From positions 1,364,001 through 1,428,000 of the forward strand of contig NZ_FNSM01000001.1 in NCBI RefSeq assembly GCF_900105415.1: a stretch of DNA of 64,000 nt. The letters run 5' to 3'. Under the pieces are notes generated by a model. The model was not told where the DNA came from. It did not search any database and was given only the letters and a program-made list of their open reading frames with translations. The DNA is from Streptomyces sp. TLI_105 (GTDB lineage Bacteria; Actinomycetota; Actinomycetes; Streptomycetales; Streptomycetaceae). Position numbers and translations under genes: made by a program. Positions 53,565-61,824 of this stretch are shown here, in pieces; the stretch's first letter is position 1, and each line of letters opens with the position of its first letter.

Positions 53565-53892
53565 GACCGCACCCTGCCACCGAGCAGTCGAACCGCGCGA
53601 ACCACATGTGCGCGGATCAGGGAGGCAGACCCCAGGCGGAAGCCGAACGATCAGCACGGTGCTCCGTCTGACGAGGGGTGGCATCGCGACCGTCACGGCA
53701 GGGCCGGGGATGGTGCGCAGGTCGAGGAGCGCGGAGGCGACGGCACGTCGGCCATGGGTACGAATGGCCCGTCGTCCACGGCCGTCTCGACGAGTCGGCG
53801 GACCTGCACCTCAGGGTGGCGCAGCGTGTCGCTCCACCCGAATGTCGCATTCGCACGCAGAACCGGCGTGCTTCGGCCATGATGGTCAAGTC
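53565..53892. other. Intergenic region, no gene seen
   Basis: About 330 bp separate the ATPase remnant from the membrane-protein gene. Open frames have no family signal. MSHSHAEPACF starting at 53842 is in frame with the downstream gene but has no ribosome site. Confidence 0.3.
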
Positions 53893-54513
53893 ATGCCAAT
53901 CTCCCGCGCATTCGACCGCCACCGCTCGACTCGGCGTCCGCCCGCAAAGAGCGCTGCCGCCTGTTCGATCGCCCTTGCCCTGACCGGCACCGGACTCGCC
54001 GCAGGGCTGCACCACGCGACGACGGACTCCGCCGCCTCCTGGCCCGCACCGGGAATCGCGGCAGTGCTCCTCGCCGCGTGCGCCTACCCGGCCATCCGCT
54101 CCGGAGCACCCCGCGCAGGCACTCTCGCCCTCACCACCGCGCAAGCGCTCCTGCCCAGCTGGCTGGCGCTGACGAGGACGGACGTCCCCGCGGCTCGACT
54201 GGACGGTCGCCTTCGGCTTCCGGCGGCCCGGCACCACCAGCCCCTGGCCATGGCCGCGTTGAACCTTCTCGCCGGGCTCGCCCTGATCCTCCTCCTCCGC
54301 AGCACGGCCGATCTGCCCGCCCGCCTGACGTACGCGGCGGCCGGCACCGCACACCGCTGGTGGACGAACCTGCCGTACGTCATCCGCCTCCTCCTGCGCC
54401 GCACGGACGAGCCACTGCCACGGCCGAGGCGGGCGCCCCGACCGGCCGTCGCGCTGCGGCGACCGCATGCGCTCGTGGTTCTGCTGCATCGCGCTCAGCC
54501 CTGTGCCCCGTAA
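53893..54513 (+). CDS. Membrane protein, paralogue of the gene at 59962-60624
   Basis: A protein of 206 aa with about four hydrophobic segments (ACSIALALTGTGLAAGLHH, GIAAVLLAACAYPAI, GTLALTTAQALLPSWLAL, MAALNLLAGLALILLL) and a basic C-terminus. Layout and several short matches (TGxGLAAGLHHAT near the start; RLLLR then a Pro/Arg stretch near the end) tie it to the membrane protein upstream of ycnI. It lacks the His-rich central loop of that protein. The C-terminal end (RPHALVVLLHRAQPCAP) is degenerate, so it may be decaying. Function unknown. Confidence 0.6.
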   Translation: MPISRAFDRHRSTRRPPAKSAAACSIALALTGTGLAAGLHHATTDSAASWPAPGIAAVLLAACAYPAIRSGAPRAGTLALTTAQALLPSWLALTRTDVPAARLDGRLRLPAARHHQPLAMAALNLLAGLALILLLRSTADLPARLTYAAAGTAHRWWTNLPYVIRLLLRRTDEPLPRPRRAPRPAVALRRPHALVVLLHRAQPCAP

Positions 54514-54751
54514 CCCCCGCGCAGCACTCCACCGCGCCATGCCCTCACGCACGCCCGTGTCTTCGGCGTGCCCTCACCGACACCGGAGTGTCTGCTGTGC
54601 CTGCCGTACCAGCCCTACCCGCACCACAGAAGCACGCGGAACCGAACCAGGCTCCACCCCCGCCCGATTCACGGTCCCGCCCCACGCCCGCATCGACAGT
54701 TCCGCGCGTTTCGGGCACCTAAAGTGGAAACAACCTGGGAGGTCATGCCGA

Positions 54752-55522
54752 ATGAGGACAGCCGAGAAAGGAACGGCGGCACTGAAGTCGGGCCTCAAGC
54801 GACTCCTCGGGCGTACCGGATTCGACCTCGTGCGCAGCACCGACAACCGGGGTGGAGTGGACGACTTCCTCCCGTTCGAGGCCACCATGCGGGCCGCACG
54901 GTCAGCCGGCCTGTCGGTGGGTGACTACATCGACGAGGTCATGAACGGCACGCCCGGCGCCACCCGGTCCACCATCGACGAACTGCGCGCTCTCGGCGTC
55001 TTCGCCGCCGCTCCGAAGACGGTGCTGGAGATCGGCCCCGGGTCCGGCCGGTACCTGGAGAAGACGCTGAAGGAGTGCTCGCCGGGCCGCTACGAGATCT
55101 ACGAGACGGCGGCGCCCTGGGCCGACTACCTCGTGGACACGTTCAAGGTGGTCGCCCAGCCGACCGCGGAATGCAGTCTCGCCCCGACACCCGACGGGAG
55201 CGTCGACCTCGTCCAGGCCCACAAGGTCTTCAACACCGTGACCTTCCTCAGCGCCTCCCGCTACTTCTTCGAGATGGCGCGCGTCACGCGTCCCGGCGGC
55301 CGGATCGTCTTCGACGTCATGACGGAGACCTGCCTGGACCCGGCCACGATGCGCGCCTGGGCGACGAAGGGCGGGGTGGGGCACGGCTCCTACCCGGCCG
55401 CCATGCCCCGCCAGGCATGCGTGGACCTCTTCACGACCCTCGGTTGTGGTCTGGAAGCCGGCTTCACGGCCCCCATGGGCTTCGCCTCCACCGAGGTCCT
55501 CGTCTTCCGGAAGGGGGCCTGA
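54752..55522 (+). CDS. SAM-dependent methyltransferase (class I)
   Basis: A protein of 256 aa. SAM motif I VLEIGPGSGRYLEKTL (about 93-108), acidic motif II region (YEIYETAAPWADYLV), and post-motif VDLVQAHKVFNTVTFLSASR with ARVTRPGGRIVFDVM. It resembles glycan or sugar-cluster methyltransferases; the substrate is unknown. ATG 54752 follows GGGAGG at about 10 nt. The 240 bp upstream have no recognisable gene. It ends 20 bp before the convergent ferredoxin-like gene. Confidence 0.85.
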   Translation: MRTAEKGTAALKSGLKRLLGRTGFDLVRSTDNRGGVDDFLPFEATMRAARSAGLSVGDYIDEVMNGTPGATRSTIDELRALGVFAAAPKTVLEIGPGSGRYLEKTLKECSPGRYEIYETAAPWADYLVDTFKVVAQPTAECSLAPTPDGSVDLVQAHKVFNTVTFLSASRYFFEMARVTRPGGRIVFDVMTETCLDPATMRAWATKGGVGHGSYPAAMPRQACVDLFTTLGCGLEAGFTAPMGFASTEVLVFRKGA

Positions 55523-55542
55523 CACCCGGGTCGCCCGGTGCC

Positions 55543-55965
55543 CTACCCGTCGGGCAGTTCGGCGCGGACGCGGCGGGAGGGTCTGAAGGCGTAGAGGTCG
55601 AGGACGCCCGGCGGGTCCGCGAGGCCGGGGCCGCCGGCCTCGATCCAGGCGGCGACGTGCCCGGCGGCGTCCTCGTCGTCGACCAGGCCGAGCCAGACCG
55701 GCCGGCCGCCCGCCGCGCGTCCGGCGGCGGAGGGCTGGACGACGATGACGTCGGCCTGCTCGCAGGAGTCCAGGCAGCCGGTGACCCGGACCTGTGCCCC
55801 CGCCGGCATCGCACGGCGCAGGGCCGCGAGTCGTGCGGCGTGGTCGACCCCGGGGATCTTGGATGTGCCGCAGCAGCAGCCCCGGCACACCGTCACCGCG
55901 CAGGCCGCCGCCCCTGCCCGAGCGGGGGCGGCGGCCTCCTTCCGCTTGCCCGTGCGGCGGCTCAT
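55543..55965 (-). CDS. Thioredoxin-like [2Fe-2S] ferredoxin protein
   Basis: A protein of 140 aa. The Cys pattern CRGCCCGT near residue 28 and CLDSCEQAD near residue 63 are those of thioredoxin-like [2Fe-2S] ferredoxins. The C-terminus is a short alpha/beta domain with VWLGLVDDEDAAGHVAAWIE. Its ATG overlaps the stop of the P-type metal ATPase gene by 4 nt (ATGA), so it is probably expressed with nickel/cobalt efflux. Its role there is unknown; it might protect or report on Fe-S status. Confidence 0.82.
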   Translation of the reverse strand: MSRRTGKRKEAAAPARAGAAACAVTVCRGCCCGTSKIPGVDHAARLAALRRAMPAGAQVRVTGCLDSCEQADVIVVQPSAAGRAAGGRPVWLGLVDDEDAAGHVAAWIEAGGPGLADPPGVLDLYAFRPSRRVRAELPDG

Positions 55966-57962
55966 CGCACGTCCGGGCGGGCGCGCCGCCAGGCGCCGTC
56001 GGCGAGGAGGCGCAGGCCGTTGAGACCGACGAGGACGGTGGAGCCCTCGTGTCCGGCGACGCCCAGCGGCAGGGGCAGGGTGCCGACCAGGTCCCAGACG
56101 GCCAGGACGGCGATGAAGGCACCCGCGATGACGAGGTTCTGGATCACCAGCGAGCGGGCGCGGCGGGAGAGGTTCACCACGGTGGGGATGGTGGCGAGTT
56201 CGTCGCGGACGACGACGGCGTCGGCGGTCTCCAGGGCGAGGTCGGAGCCGGCCCGGCCCATGGCGATGCCGGTGTGGGCGGCGGCGAGGGCCGGGGCGTC
56301 GTTGACGCCGTCGCCGACCACCAGGACCTTGGCGCCGCCGTTCTGGAGTTCGTGGACGGCGGCGACCTTGTCCTGGGGCAGGAGGCCGGCCCGTACGTCG
56401 GTGATGCCGACCTCGGCGGCGAGCCGGGCGGCGGCGCGCGGGTTGTCGCCGGTCACCAGGACCGGGGCGCGGCCGGTCAGTTCGGCCAGGGCGCGGGTGG
56501 CCGTGGCGGCCTCGGGGCGGAGCCGGTCGGCGATCCCGAGGACGCCGGCCGGGCGGCCGTCGAGGGTGACCACGACGGCGGTGCGGCCCTCCTCCTCCAG
56601 TGCGGCGGCCAGGACGGCGGCCGGGTGGGCGGGGTCGTCGAGGAGGCGGGCGGGGCTGCCGACCGTGACGGCGTGACCGTCGACCGTCGCAGTGACACCC
56701 GTGCCGGGAGCGGAGGAGAAGTCCGAAGCCGTGGGCAGGTCCAGGTCGCGGGCGCGGGCGGCGTCCACGACGGCGCGGGCCAGGGGGTGTTCGCTGGAGT
56801 GCTCGGCCGCCGCCGCGAGACGCAGGAGTCCGTCCTCGTCGAGACCGGAACCGGAACCGGAGCCGGAACCGGAGCCGGAGCCGTCGAGCGGACGCAGGTC
56901 GGTCAGGCGCGGGGTGCCCTCGGTGAGGGTGCCGGTCTTGTCGAGCGCCACCGCGTCGACCTGTCCCAGGCGTTCCATGACGACGGCGGACTTCACCAGC
57001 ACGCCGTGGCGGCCGGCGTTGGCCATCGCGGACAGCAGCGGCGGCATCGTGGCCAGGACGACGGCGCACGGCGAGGCGACGATCATGAAGGTCATCGCGC
57101 GCAGCAGCGTGGACTGCAGATCCGCGCCCATGAGCAGCGGGATCACGAAGACCAGCAGGGTGGCGGCGACCATGCCGAGGCTGTAGCGCTGCTCGACCTT
57201 CTCGATGAACAGCTGGGTCGGCGCCTTCGTCCCCGCCGCTTCCTCGACCATCGCCACGATCCGGGCGATCACCGACTCCGACGGGTCGCGCTCGACCTTC
57301 ACCCGCAGGGCACCGGAGCCGTTCAGGGTGCCGGCGAACACCTCGTCGCCGGGCTGCTTGGCCACGGGCAGCGGCTCACCGGTGATGGTGGCCTGGTCGA
57401 CGTCGCTCGCGCCGTCGAGCACCCGGCCGTCGGCGCCGACGCGCTCTCCGGGCCGTACGAGGACGACGTCGCCCACGGCGAGGGAGTCGGCCGGGACGGT
57501 CTCCTCCGTGCCGTCGTCCGCGAGCCGGGTCGCCGTCTCCGGAGCCAGGTCGAGCAGGCCGCGTACGGAGTCGGCGGTACGGGCGGTGGCGACGGCCTCC
57601 AGGGCGCCGGAGGTGGCGAAGATGACGATCAGCAGCGCGCCGTCCAGAACCTGGCCGATCGCGGCGGCGCCGAGGGCCGCGACCACCATCAGCAGGTCCA
57701 CATCCAGGGCCTTGTCCTTGAGGGCCTTCAGGCCCTCCCAGCCCGGCTCCCAGCCTCCGGTCACGTACACGGCCGCGAACAGCGGGCCCCACAGCCATGC
57801 CGGGGCGTCCAGCAGGTGGAGCGGGAGGGCGGCCAGGAACAGCACCAGGGCCGCGAGCGCCCAGCGGGCCTCGGGCAGCGCCAGGATCCGGGTGCGCCGC
57901 CGCGGCGGGACGGGGCGCGGTCCGGCGGCGGCCGTCGACGGCCGTTCCAGGACAGAAGACAT
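55962..57962 (-). CDS. ctpJ: P1B-4-type metal-exporting ATPase (CtpJ/NmtA-like)
   Basis: A heavy-metal P-type ATPase of 666 aa without an N-terminal metal-binding domain. Actuator motif TGEPLPV, membrane metal site SPC (FMIVASPCAVVLATM), phosphorylation motif DKTGTLTEG, HP motif SSEHPLARA, and hinge GDGVNDAPALAAAH. The last helices carry HEGST, which with SPC defines the P1B-4 group exporting cobalt, nickel or ferrous iron. A Gly-Ser run follows the phosphorylation loop, encoded by a hexanucleotide repeat. ATG 57962. An NmtR-type sensor is encoded divergently, as in the mycobacterial nmtR-ctpJ pair. Confidence 0.88.
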   Translation of the reverse strand: MSSVLERPSTAAAGPRPVPPRRRTRILALPEARWALAALVLFLAALPLHLLDAPAWLWGPLFAAVYVTGGWEPGWEGLKALKDKALDVDLLMVVAALGAAAIGQVLDGALLIVIFATSGALEAVATARTADSVRGLLDLAPETATRLADDGTEETVPADSLAVGDVVLVRPGERVGADGRVLDGASDVDQATITGEPLPVAKQPGDEVFAGTLNGSGALRVKVERDPSESVIARIVAMVEEAAGTKAPTQLFIEKVEQRYSLGMVAATLLVFVIPLLMGADLQSTLLRAMTFMIVASPCAVVLATMPPLLSAMANAGRHGVLVKSAVVMERLGQVDAVALDKTGTLTEGTPRLTDLRPLDGSGSGSGSGSGSGLDEDGLLRLAAAAEHSSEHPLARAVVDAARARDLDLPTASDFSSAPGTGVTATVDGHAVTVGSPARLLDDPAHPAAVLAAALEEEGRTAVVVTLDGRPAGVLGIADRLRPEAATATRALAELTGRAPVLVTGDNPRAAARLAAEVGITDVRAGLLPQDKVAAVHELQNGGAKVLVVGDGVNDAPALAAAHTGIAMGRAGSDLALETADAVVVRDELATIPTVVNLSRRARSLVIQNLVIAGAFIAVLAVWDLVGTLPLPLGVAGHEGSTVLVGLNGLRLLADGAWRRARPDVR
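56844..56883. repeat. ACCGGA/GCCGGA hexanucleotide repeat inside ATPase gene
   Basis: About six and a half tandem 6-bp units (ACCGGA or GCCGGA on the plus strand) encode an uninterrupted Gly-Ser run in the nucleotide-binding part of the metal ATPase. Changes in unit number would stay in frame, so length variation between strains is likely. Confidence 0.85.
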
Positions 57963-58018
57963 GACAAAGCAACCCTTCACGGGCGGATGGGGCGACCCAC
58001 CCACCATACAAGAACATC

Positions 58019-58032
58019 TGAACAGCTCTTCA
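58019..58032. promoter_or_regulatory. SmtB/NmtR-type operator
   Basis: TGAACA-GC-TCTTCA, a 6-2-6 inverted repeat with one mismatch. It matches the SmtB/ArsR-family consensus (TGAACA-N2-TNTTCA). It lies between the divergent ATPase (start 57962) and nmtR (start 58056) genes. Confidence 0.8.
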
Positions 58033-58055
58033 TGTCTCGTCCGTATCATGGTCGC

Positions 58056-58445
58056 ATGGGCCACGGAACGAACTCCAACAGCGCCACCACCCGCGAACGC
58101 CTCGACACGGTCGGCGCGACCGACGTCGCCGCGACCCTCCAGGCCCTCGCCACGCCCTCGCGGCTCTACATCCTGGCGCGCCTCCGCGAGGGACCTTCGT
58201 CGGTCGGCGACCTCGCCGCCGACGTCGGCATGGAGCCCTCGGCCTGTTCCCACCAGCTCCGCCTGCTGCGCAACCTCGGCCTGGTGACCGGCGAACGCCA
58301 CGGCCGCTCGATCGTCTACGCGCTGTACGACAACCACGTCGCCGAGCTTCTCGACCAGGCGCTCTACCACGTCGAGCACCTGCGCACGGGCACCCGCGAC
58401 CTCCCCGTCGAGCTCGCCGCCCCGGCCACGGCCGAGCAGCGCTGA
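58056..58445 (+). CDS. nmtR: NmtR-type nickel/cobalt-sensing ArsR/SmtB repressor
   Basis: A protein of 129 aa that closely follows mycobacterial NmtR. The N-terminus is MGHG (Gly2/His3 are metal ligands in NmtR). The winged helix is LQALATPSRLYILARLREGP, MEPSACSHQLRLLRNLGLVT, ERHGRSIVYALYD. The alpha-5 metal site is Asp92-x-His94 and His105-x2-His108, the same spacing as the NmtR ligands. Ni(II) or Co(II) binding would release it from DNA and induce the divergent P1B-4 ATPase. A matching operator lies 24 nt upstream. Confidence 0.9.
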   Translation: MGHGTNSNSATTRERLDTVGATDVAATLQALATPSRLYILARLREGPSSVGDLAADVGMEPSACSHQLRLLRNLGLVTGERHGRSIVYALYDNHVAELLDQALYHVEHLRTGTRDLPVELAAPATAEQR

Positions 58446-58599
58446 GCGAAGGGGTCACGGCGCCCGTCCAGGGGGCGCTCAGGCCGACGTCGCCGCTTCG
58501 GCTTCGGCGCGGGTGAGGGGGCCGCCCCGCCCCAGGCCAACAGCACCGCGCGCAGCACGAGAGCGGTGGCCCCGACCGCCACGCCCATCGGCCCCGCTC

Positions 58600-58887
58600 C
58601 TGCGTACGGCAGGACGGGCGGGGACTGTGCGGCGCCGAGGAGGACGAAGGCGACGGTTCGCAGGGCGCAGCCGCCCGGGATCATCGGGTTGCGGCCGTAG
58701 CGGTCGACGAGGGTGCCGCCGATGAGGAACATGCCCTGCCGGGAGAGGTTGCGCACGCCCAGGACGAGGCCGACGGTCCAGGTCGGCATCCCGCAGACCG
58801 GGGGAAAGATGGTCGGCGAGGTGGGCATCAGCATGGAGAAGCCCAGGTTGATGCCGAACTGGTTCACCCTCAGCAGCCGGGCGGCCG
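58600..58887 (-). pseudogene. MFS transporter remnant
   Basis: The minus strand reads RLLRVNQFGINLGFSMLMP, then WTVGLVLGVRNLSRQGMFLI, GGTLVDRYGRNPMIPGGCAL and RTVAFVLLGAAQ. This is the first three membrane segments of an actinomycete MFS drug transporter, including the loop 2-3 motif. The segment after SMLMP is scrambled, and after about residue 95 the homology is lost, so roughly three quarters of the protein is missing. Sequence upstream (DEERVAALLAAAPGAYCPDR) is coherent but not recognised. Confidence 0.65.
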
Positions 58888-58993
58888 GATCGAAGGACGC
58901 GAACTGCGCCCGCAGCGGCCGGCACGCGGCGACGTCGTCGGGGTTGGCGTACCGGTCCGGGCAGTACGCGCCGGGCGCCGCGGCCAGGAGCGC

Positions 58994-59104
58994 CGCGACC
59001 CGCTCCTCGTCCGGCTCGCGGAGGGCACGGTCGCCGGGCAGCGCGAGGAGATCGGCCTGATGACCGACATGCTGAAGCACCGCGGGGCGGCCCCGCTCGA
59101 CTGA
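58994..59104 (+). pseudogene. DUF305 protein, C-terminal remnant
   Basis: The plus strand encodes LLVRLAEGTVAGQREEIGLM followed by TDMLKHRGAAPLD and stop. This is the conserved last helix of the DUF305 family (A..I..Q..EI..M..ML), extracytoplasmic proteins often near copper genes. The N-terminal lipoprotein part and first His-Met motif are gone. It overlaps the MFS remnant region on the other strand and ends at a hairpin. Confidence 0.55.
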
Positions 59105-59120
59105 ACAGGGCCGCCTTCGT

Positions 59121-59158
59121 GGAAGGGGTGTGCCGCCGGTCGGCGGCACACCCCTTCC
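59121..59158. terminator. Bidirectional hairpin terminator
   Basis: A perfect 17-bp stem (59121-59137 with 59142-59158) and 4-nt loop lie between the DUF305 remnant stop (59104) and the ycnI stop (59175). Confidence 0.85.
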
Positions 59159-59174
59159 TCACCGCAGGGCGCGA

Positions 59175-59909
59175 TCAGCCGTCCGCGCGGTCACGTCGCC
59201 GGTTCCACAGCAGGACGCCGGCCGTGGCCAAGGCCAGGACGGCGACGCCCACGATCATGAGAAGGGTGTTCGGCGAGGAGTCTTCCGCCTCCGAAGCCCC
59301 CTCCCCGGCCTTGGCGTCGGACGCGGCAGGGGTGGTCGGCGCCGCGCTCGTGGGGGCCGCGGTGGGGATGGGCGTCGTGGCCGGCGCGGTGCTCGGGGCG
59401 ACCGGCTCGGCCCCCGGCGCGGCCGGGCCGAGCTCAAGGACGGGAGCCGGGCTGCCCGAGTGGCCGCCGTCCCCGTGGGACTTCTCCAGCTCGATCCAAC
59501 GGTCCACACGGCCGTCGCTGTAGGTCTGCAGCGTCTTGAACGCCAGCGACTTGGCGTCGGGCAGCTGCCGGATCACGACCTTGTAGGCGGCGTCCTCGCC
59601 GGCCGCGACGGCGGGGCCGGAGACGGCGTAGCCACGATCGGTGGGAGTGAGCCGCCAGCCGGCCGGGCCGCTCTTGTAAGCGACGTCGGAGGGCTTGATC
59701 CCTTCGGGCAGGACGACCTCCAGCTTGGCGATGCCGGCCGTCGGCGATTCGGATTCGGCGTTGAAGGACAGCTCGACGTTCTCGGCGAGCGCCCGGGGGT
59801 TCTCGGCCTCGACCTCGACGTGGGCGAAGGCGGAGGTGGTCATCGCGAGCGAGGCGGCGAGCGTCGCAGCCGCGACGAACGGGGCACGGGCCCGGAGAGT
59901 GCGGTACAC
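59175..59909 (-). CDS. YcnI-family copper-binding membrane protein
   Basis: A protein of 244 aa: signal peptide (AATLAASLAMTTSAFA) with cleavage directly before His in AHVEVEAENP, so the mature N-terminus offers the His-brace copper site of YcnI proteins. The YcnI domain covers about 30-150 (GIAKLEVVLPEGIKPSDVAY, GPAGWRLTPTDRGYAVSGPA, IRQLPDAKSLAFKTLQTY), including the conserved Trp. A Pro/Ala/Thr-rich linker leads to a C-terminal anchor helix (LLMIVGVAVLALATAGVLLW) with basic end. The GTG start is 59909. The gene lies 52 bp downstream of a His-rich membrane protein gene in the same operon. Confidence 0.88.
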   Translation of the reverse strand: MYRTLRARAPFVAAATLAASLAMTTSAFAHVEVEAENPRALAENVELSFNAESESPTAGIAKLEVVLPEGIKPSDVAYKSGPAGWRLTPTDRGYAVSGPAVAAGEDAAYKVVIRQLPDAKSLAFKTLQTYSDGRVDRWIELEKSHGDGGHSGSPAPVLELGPAAPGAEPVAPSTAPATTPIPTAAPTSAAPTTPAASDAKAGEGASEAEDSSPNTLLMIVGVAVLALATAGVLLWNRRRDRADG

Positions 59910-59961
59910 GGTCTACTCCGTGGTGTGTGGGGTGTGCGGGCATGCCGGAGCACGCCCTCGG

Positions 59962-60624
59962 TCAGACGGTGACGAGTCGTCCGACCGGTGGCCCCCGGCG
60001 CACCACGACGTGGGCCAGCAGCACCACGGATGGGTACGCACGCGACCGCGTCCGGGGGCGTACGTGGCGGTCCGCGGGCGCAGCCGGCAGGAAGCGCCTT
60101 GGCGAGAGGAGCCGTACCAGGAGTTCGGTGACGGCGTCGGCAAGGCGGTGCGCGGCTGCTGTGACGGCACCACGCACGGCCACGTCGGCGCGCTGCATCA
60201 GCCACGCCACCAGCAGGGCCGCCACGAGGTGCGCCACGCTCATCGACATGCCGTGGTGCCCGGCGTGCCAGACGGCGTCGCTGCCGTGCGACGCGTGCGC
60301 GTGGTGCGCGTGGTGCGCGGCTGGACCGTCGGCCCAGTTGAACCAGAAGTGCAGCAGCGCCTGCGCACCCGCTGTCGCCGCCATCGTGGCGGGCAGCTCA
60401 GCCGGGCGACCCACGATCCGGAGCGCGCCCAGAAAGAGGAGCACACCGCCCGGCAGGCCGGCCGTCCAGGACGCGGCGTGCCCGGACGCCAGGTGATGCC
60501 CCGTAACAGCCAGACCCGTACTGACGCCGCTGAACAGTCCCGCGCGGACAACCCGGCCCGGCACGTCGCCGTCCGGCTCCCCGCCGGGGCGACGCGCGGA
60601 GCGGGGGCGGCTCGTCCACGGCAT
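59962..60624 (-). CDS. Membrane protein with His-rich loop, upstream of ycnI
   Basis: A protein of 220 aa with about four to five hydrophobic segments and a central His-rich loop (HHAHHAHASHGSDAVWHAGH, then HGMSMSVAHLV) that could bind metal. The C-terminus is basic and ends SVVLLAHVVVRRGPPV. The family often precedes ycnI in actinomycetes. A role in copper handling is inferred from the partner gene and the His cluster. It is related to the membrane protein at 53893-54513. ATG 60624 is chosen; the sequence before it has no ribosome site. Confidence 0.75.
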   Translation of the reverse strand: MPWTSRPRSARRPGGEPDGDVPGRVVRAGLFSGVSTGLAVTGHHLASGHAASWTAGLPGGVLLFLGALRIVGRPAELPATMAATAGAQALLHFWFNWADGPAAHHAHHAHASHGSDAVWHAGHHGMSMSVAHLVAALLVAWLMQRADVAVRGAVTAAAHRLADAVTELLVRLLSPRRFLPAAPADRHVRPRTRSRAYPSVVLLAHVVVRRGPPVGRLVTV

Positions 60625-60735
60625 GGCGGGCCCATCATGAACCACGCCGCCCACCCCGTACACAGCGCCCAGGAACTCACGACAAGGTTCGGTGATCAGG
60701 CAGTCCACCTACGGGCGGCAACGGATGTCGGTCGG

Positions 60736-60759
60736 GTTCGGCATCACCTGATGCCGAAC
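60736..60759. other. 24-bp perfect palindrome upstream of the ycnI operon
   Basis: GTTCGGCATCA, 2 nt, TGATGCCGAAC: perfect 11-bp arms, about 110 nt upstream of the membrane-protein start on the minus strand. It could be an operator or a hairpin. Apart from this, the 555-bp region 60625-61179 shows no recognisable gene; AT-rich sequence at about 61090-61170 probably holds the promoter of the lectin gene. Confidence 0.55.
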
Positions 60760-61179
60760 TGGCTCTGAAGGGCGCCGAGTTCTGGGAACGCCCGCTGACC
60801 CGTGTCTCGCGTCAGGCCCACGAGGACCGTCCGTCAGCGTCACGATCGCCTTACGCCCCCTGTACTTCAGTCACCTCTGCTCGATCGCCGAGTACCGGCC
60901 CGTCCGGCCGGCCAAGGCATCCGAGAGGGACCCCTGGATGCGGTCCGCTCCGGCCCGGACGGCGCGGACGAGGGCTTTGGAGGGCTTTGATCGGGGCCGC
61001 TCATGGGTGCTCGCCGGGCAGAGGGGCGGAGGGATCGGGTTCCGCCGGATCGGCGGAACCTACGACGTGCAACGTCTCAAGTAGGCCTTATAGAGCATCA
61101 GTTACGTCGCAAATTTGTGCGATCATGAACGGCGATTTCCGGCCGTTCGCCGGATCTCCCTTATCGATTGCAGAGGACC

Positions 61180-61725
61180 ATGAAACTCACCGCGTTCGCC
61201 CGTGCCCGGCACGGGCTCCTTCTTGTTGCCGCGTCCCTCGGTCTCGTCTTCGGCCTCTCGGCCGCTCCGGCCCAGGCCGCGTCGTCCCTCTATTACCTCT
61301 CCACCGTCGAGATCCGCGCGGACCACTCCGGCCAGTGTCTTGAGGTGGCGGACTGGAGCACGGCGAACGGCGCGGCCGTTCGCCAGTGGCCCTGCACCGG
61401 TGGCGCCAACCAGAAGTGGCACCGCTACTCCTCGACGGACCTGCCCGTCGGGGAGTACTACTACGTGAACGTCCACAGCGGCAAGTGCCTGGAGATCGGC
61501 GGCTGGGCACGCAACAACGGTGCGACCGCCAACCAGTGGGACTGCCACTGGGGCCTCAACCAGGTCTTCTCCGGCCAGTCCTTGCTCGCCATGGACTACT
61601 CGTACGCCCAGGGCAAGTGCCTGGAGATAGCCGACTGGAGCCAGCAGGCGGGCGCTCCCGCGCGACTGTGGACGTGCCACTACGGCGCCAACCAGAGCTT
61701 CGGCATCACGGCCACGGACTGGTAA
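61180..61725 (+). CDS. Secreted ricin-type beta-trefoil lectin
   Basis: A protein of 181 aa with a Sec signal peptide (LLLVAASLGLVFGLSAAPAQ, cleavage near AQA-A). The mature part is one beta-trefoil with three repeats: GQCLEVADWSTANGAAVRQW (then NQKW), GKCLEIGGWARNNGATANQW (then NQVF), and GKCLEIADWSQQAGAPARLW (then NQSF). Only the first keeps the canonical QxW. Such domains bind galactose-type sugars or polysaccharide. No catalytic domain is attached, so it is a stand-alone secreted lectin. ATG 61180 has CAGAGG upstream. Region 61726-62210 contains only a transposase remnant. Confidence 0.85.
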   Translation: MKLTAFARARHGLLLVAASLGLVFGLSAAPAQAASSLYYLSTVEIRADHSGQCLEVADWSTANGAAVRQWPCTGGANQKWHRYSSTDLPVGEYYYVNVHSGKCLEIGGWARNNGATANQWDCHWGLNQVFSGQSLLAMDYSYAQGKCLEIADWSQQAGAPARLWTCHYGANQSFGITATDW

Positions 61726-61824
61726 GCCCCTGGGCGGGCGCCGGGCCTCTGCCCGGCGCCCGCCCGTTCCGCAGCTGGACGCCCTGCCTCGCCGGGCAGG
61801 CACCTGCCGGACTCCGGGGACCGA

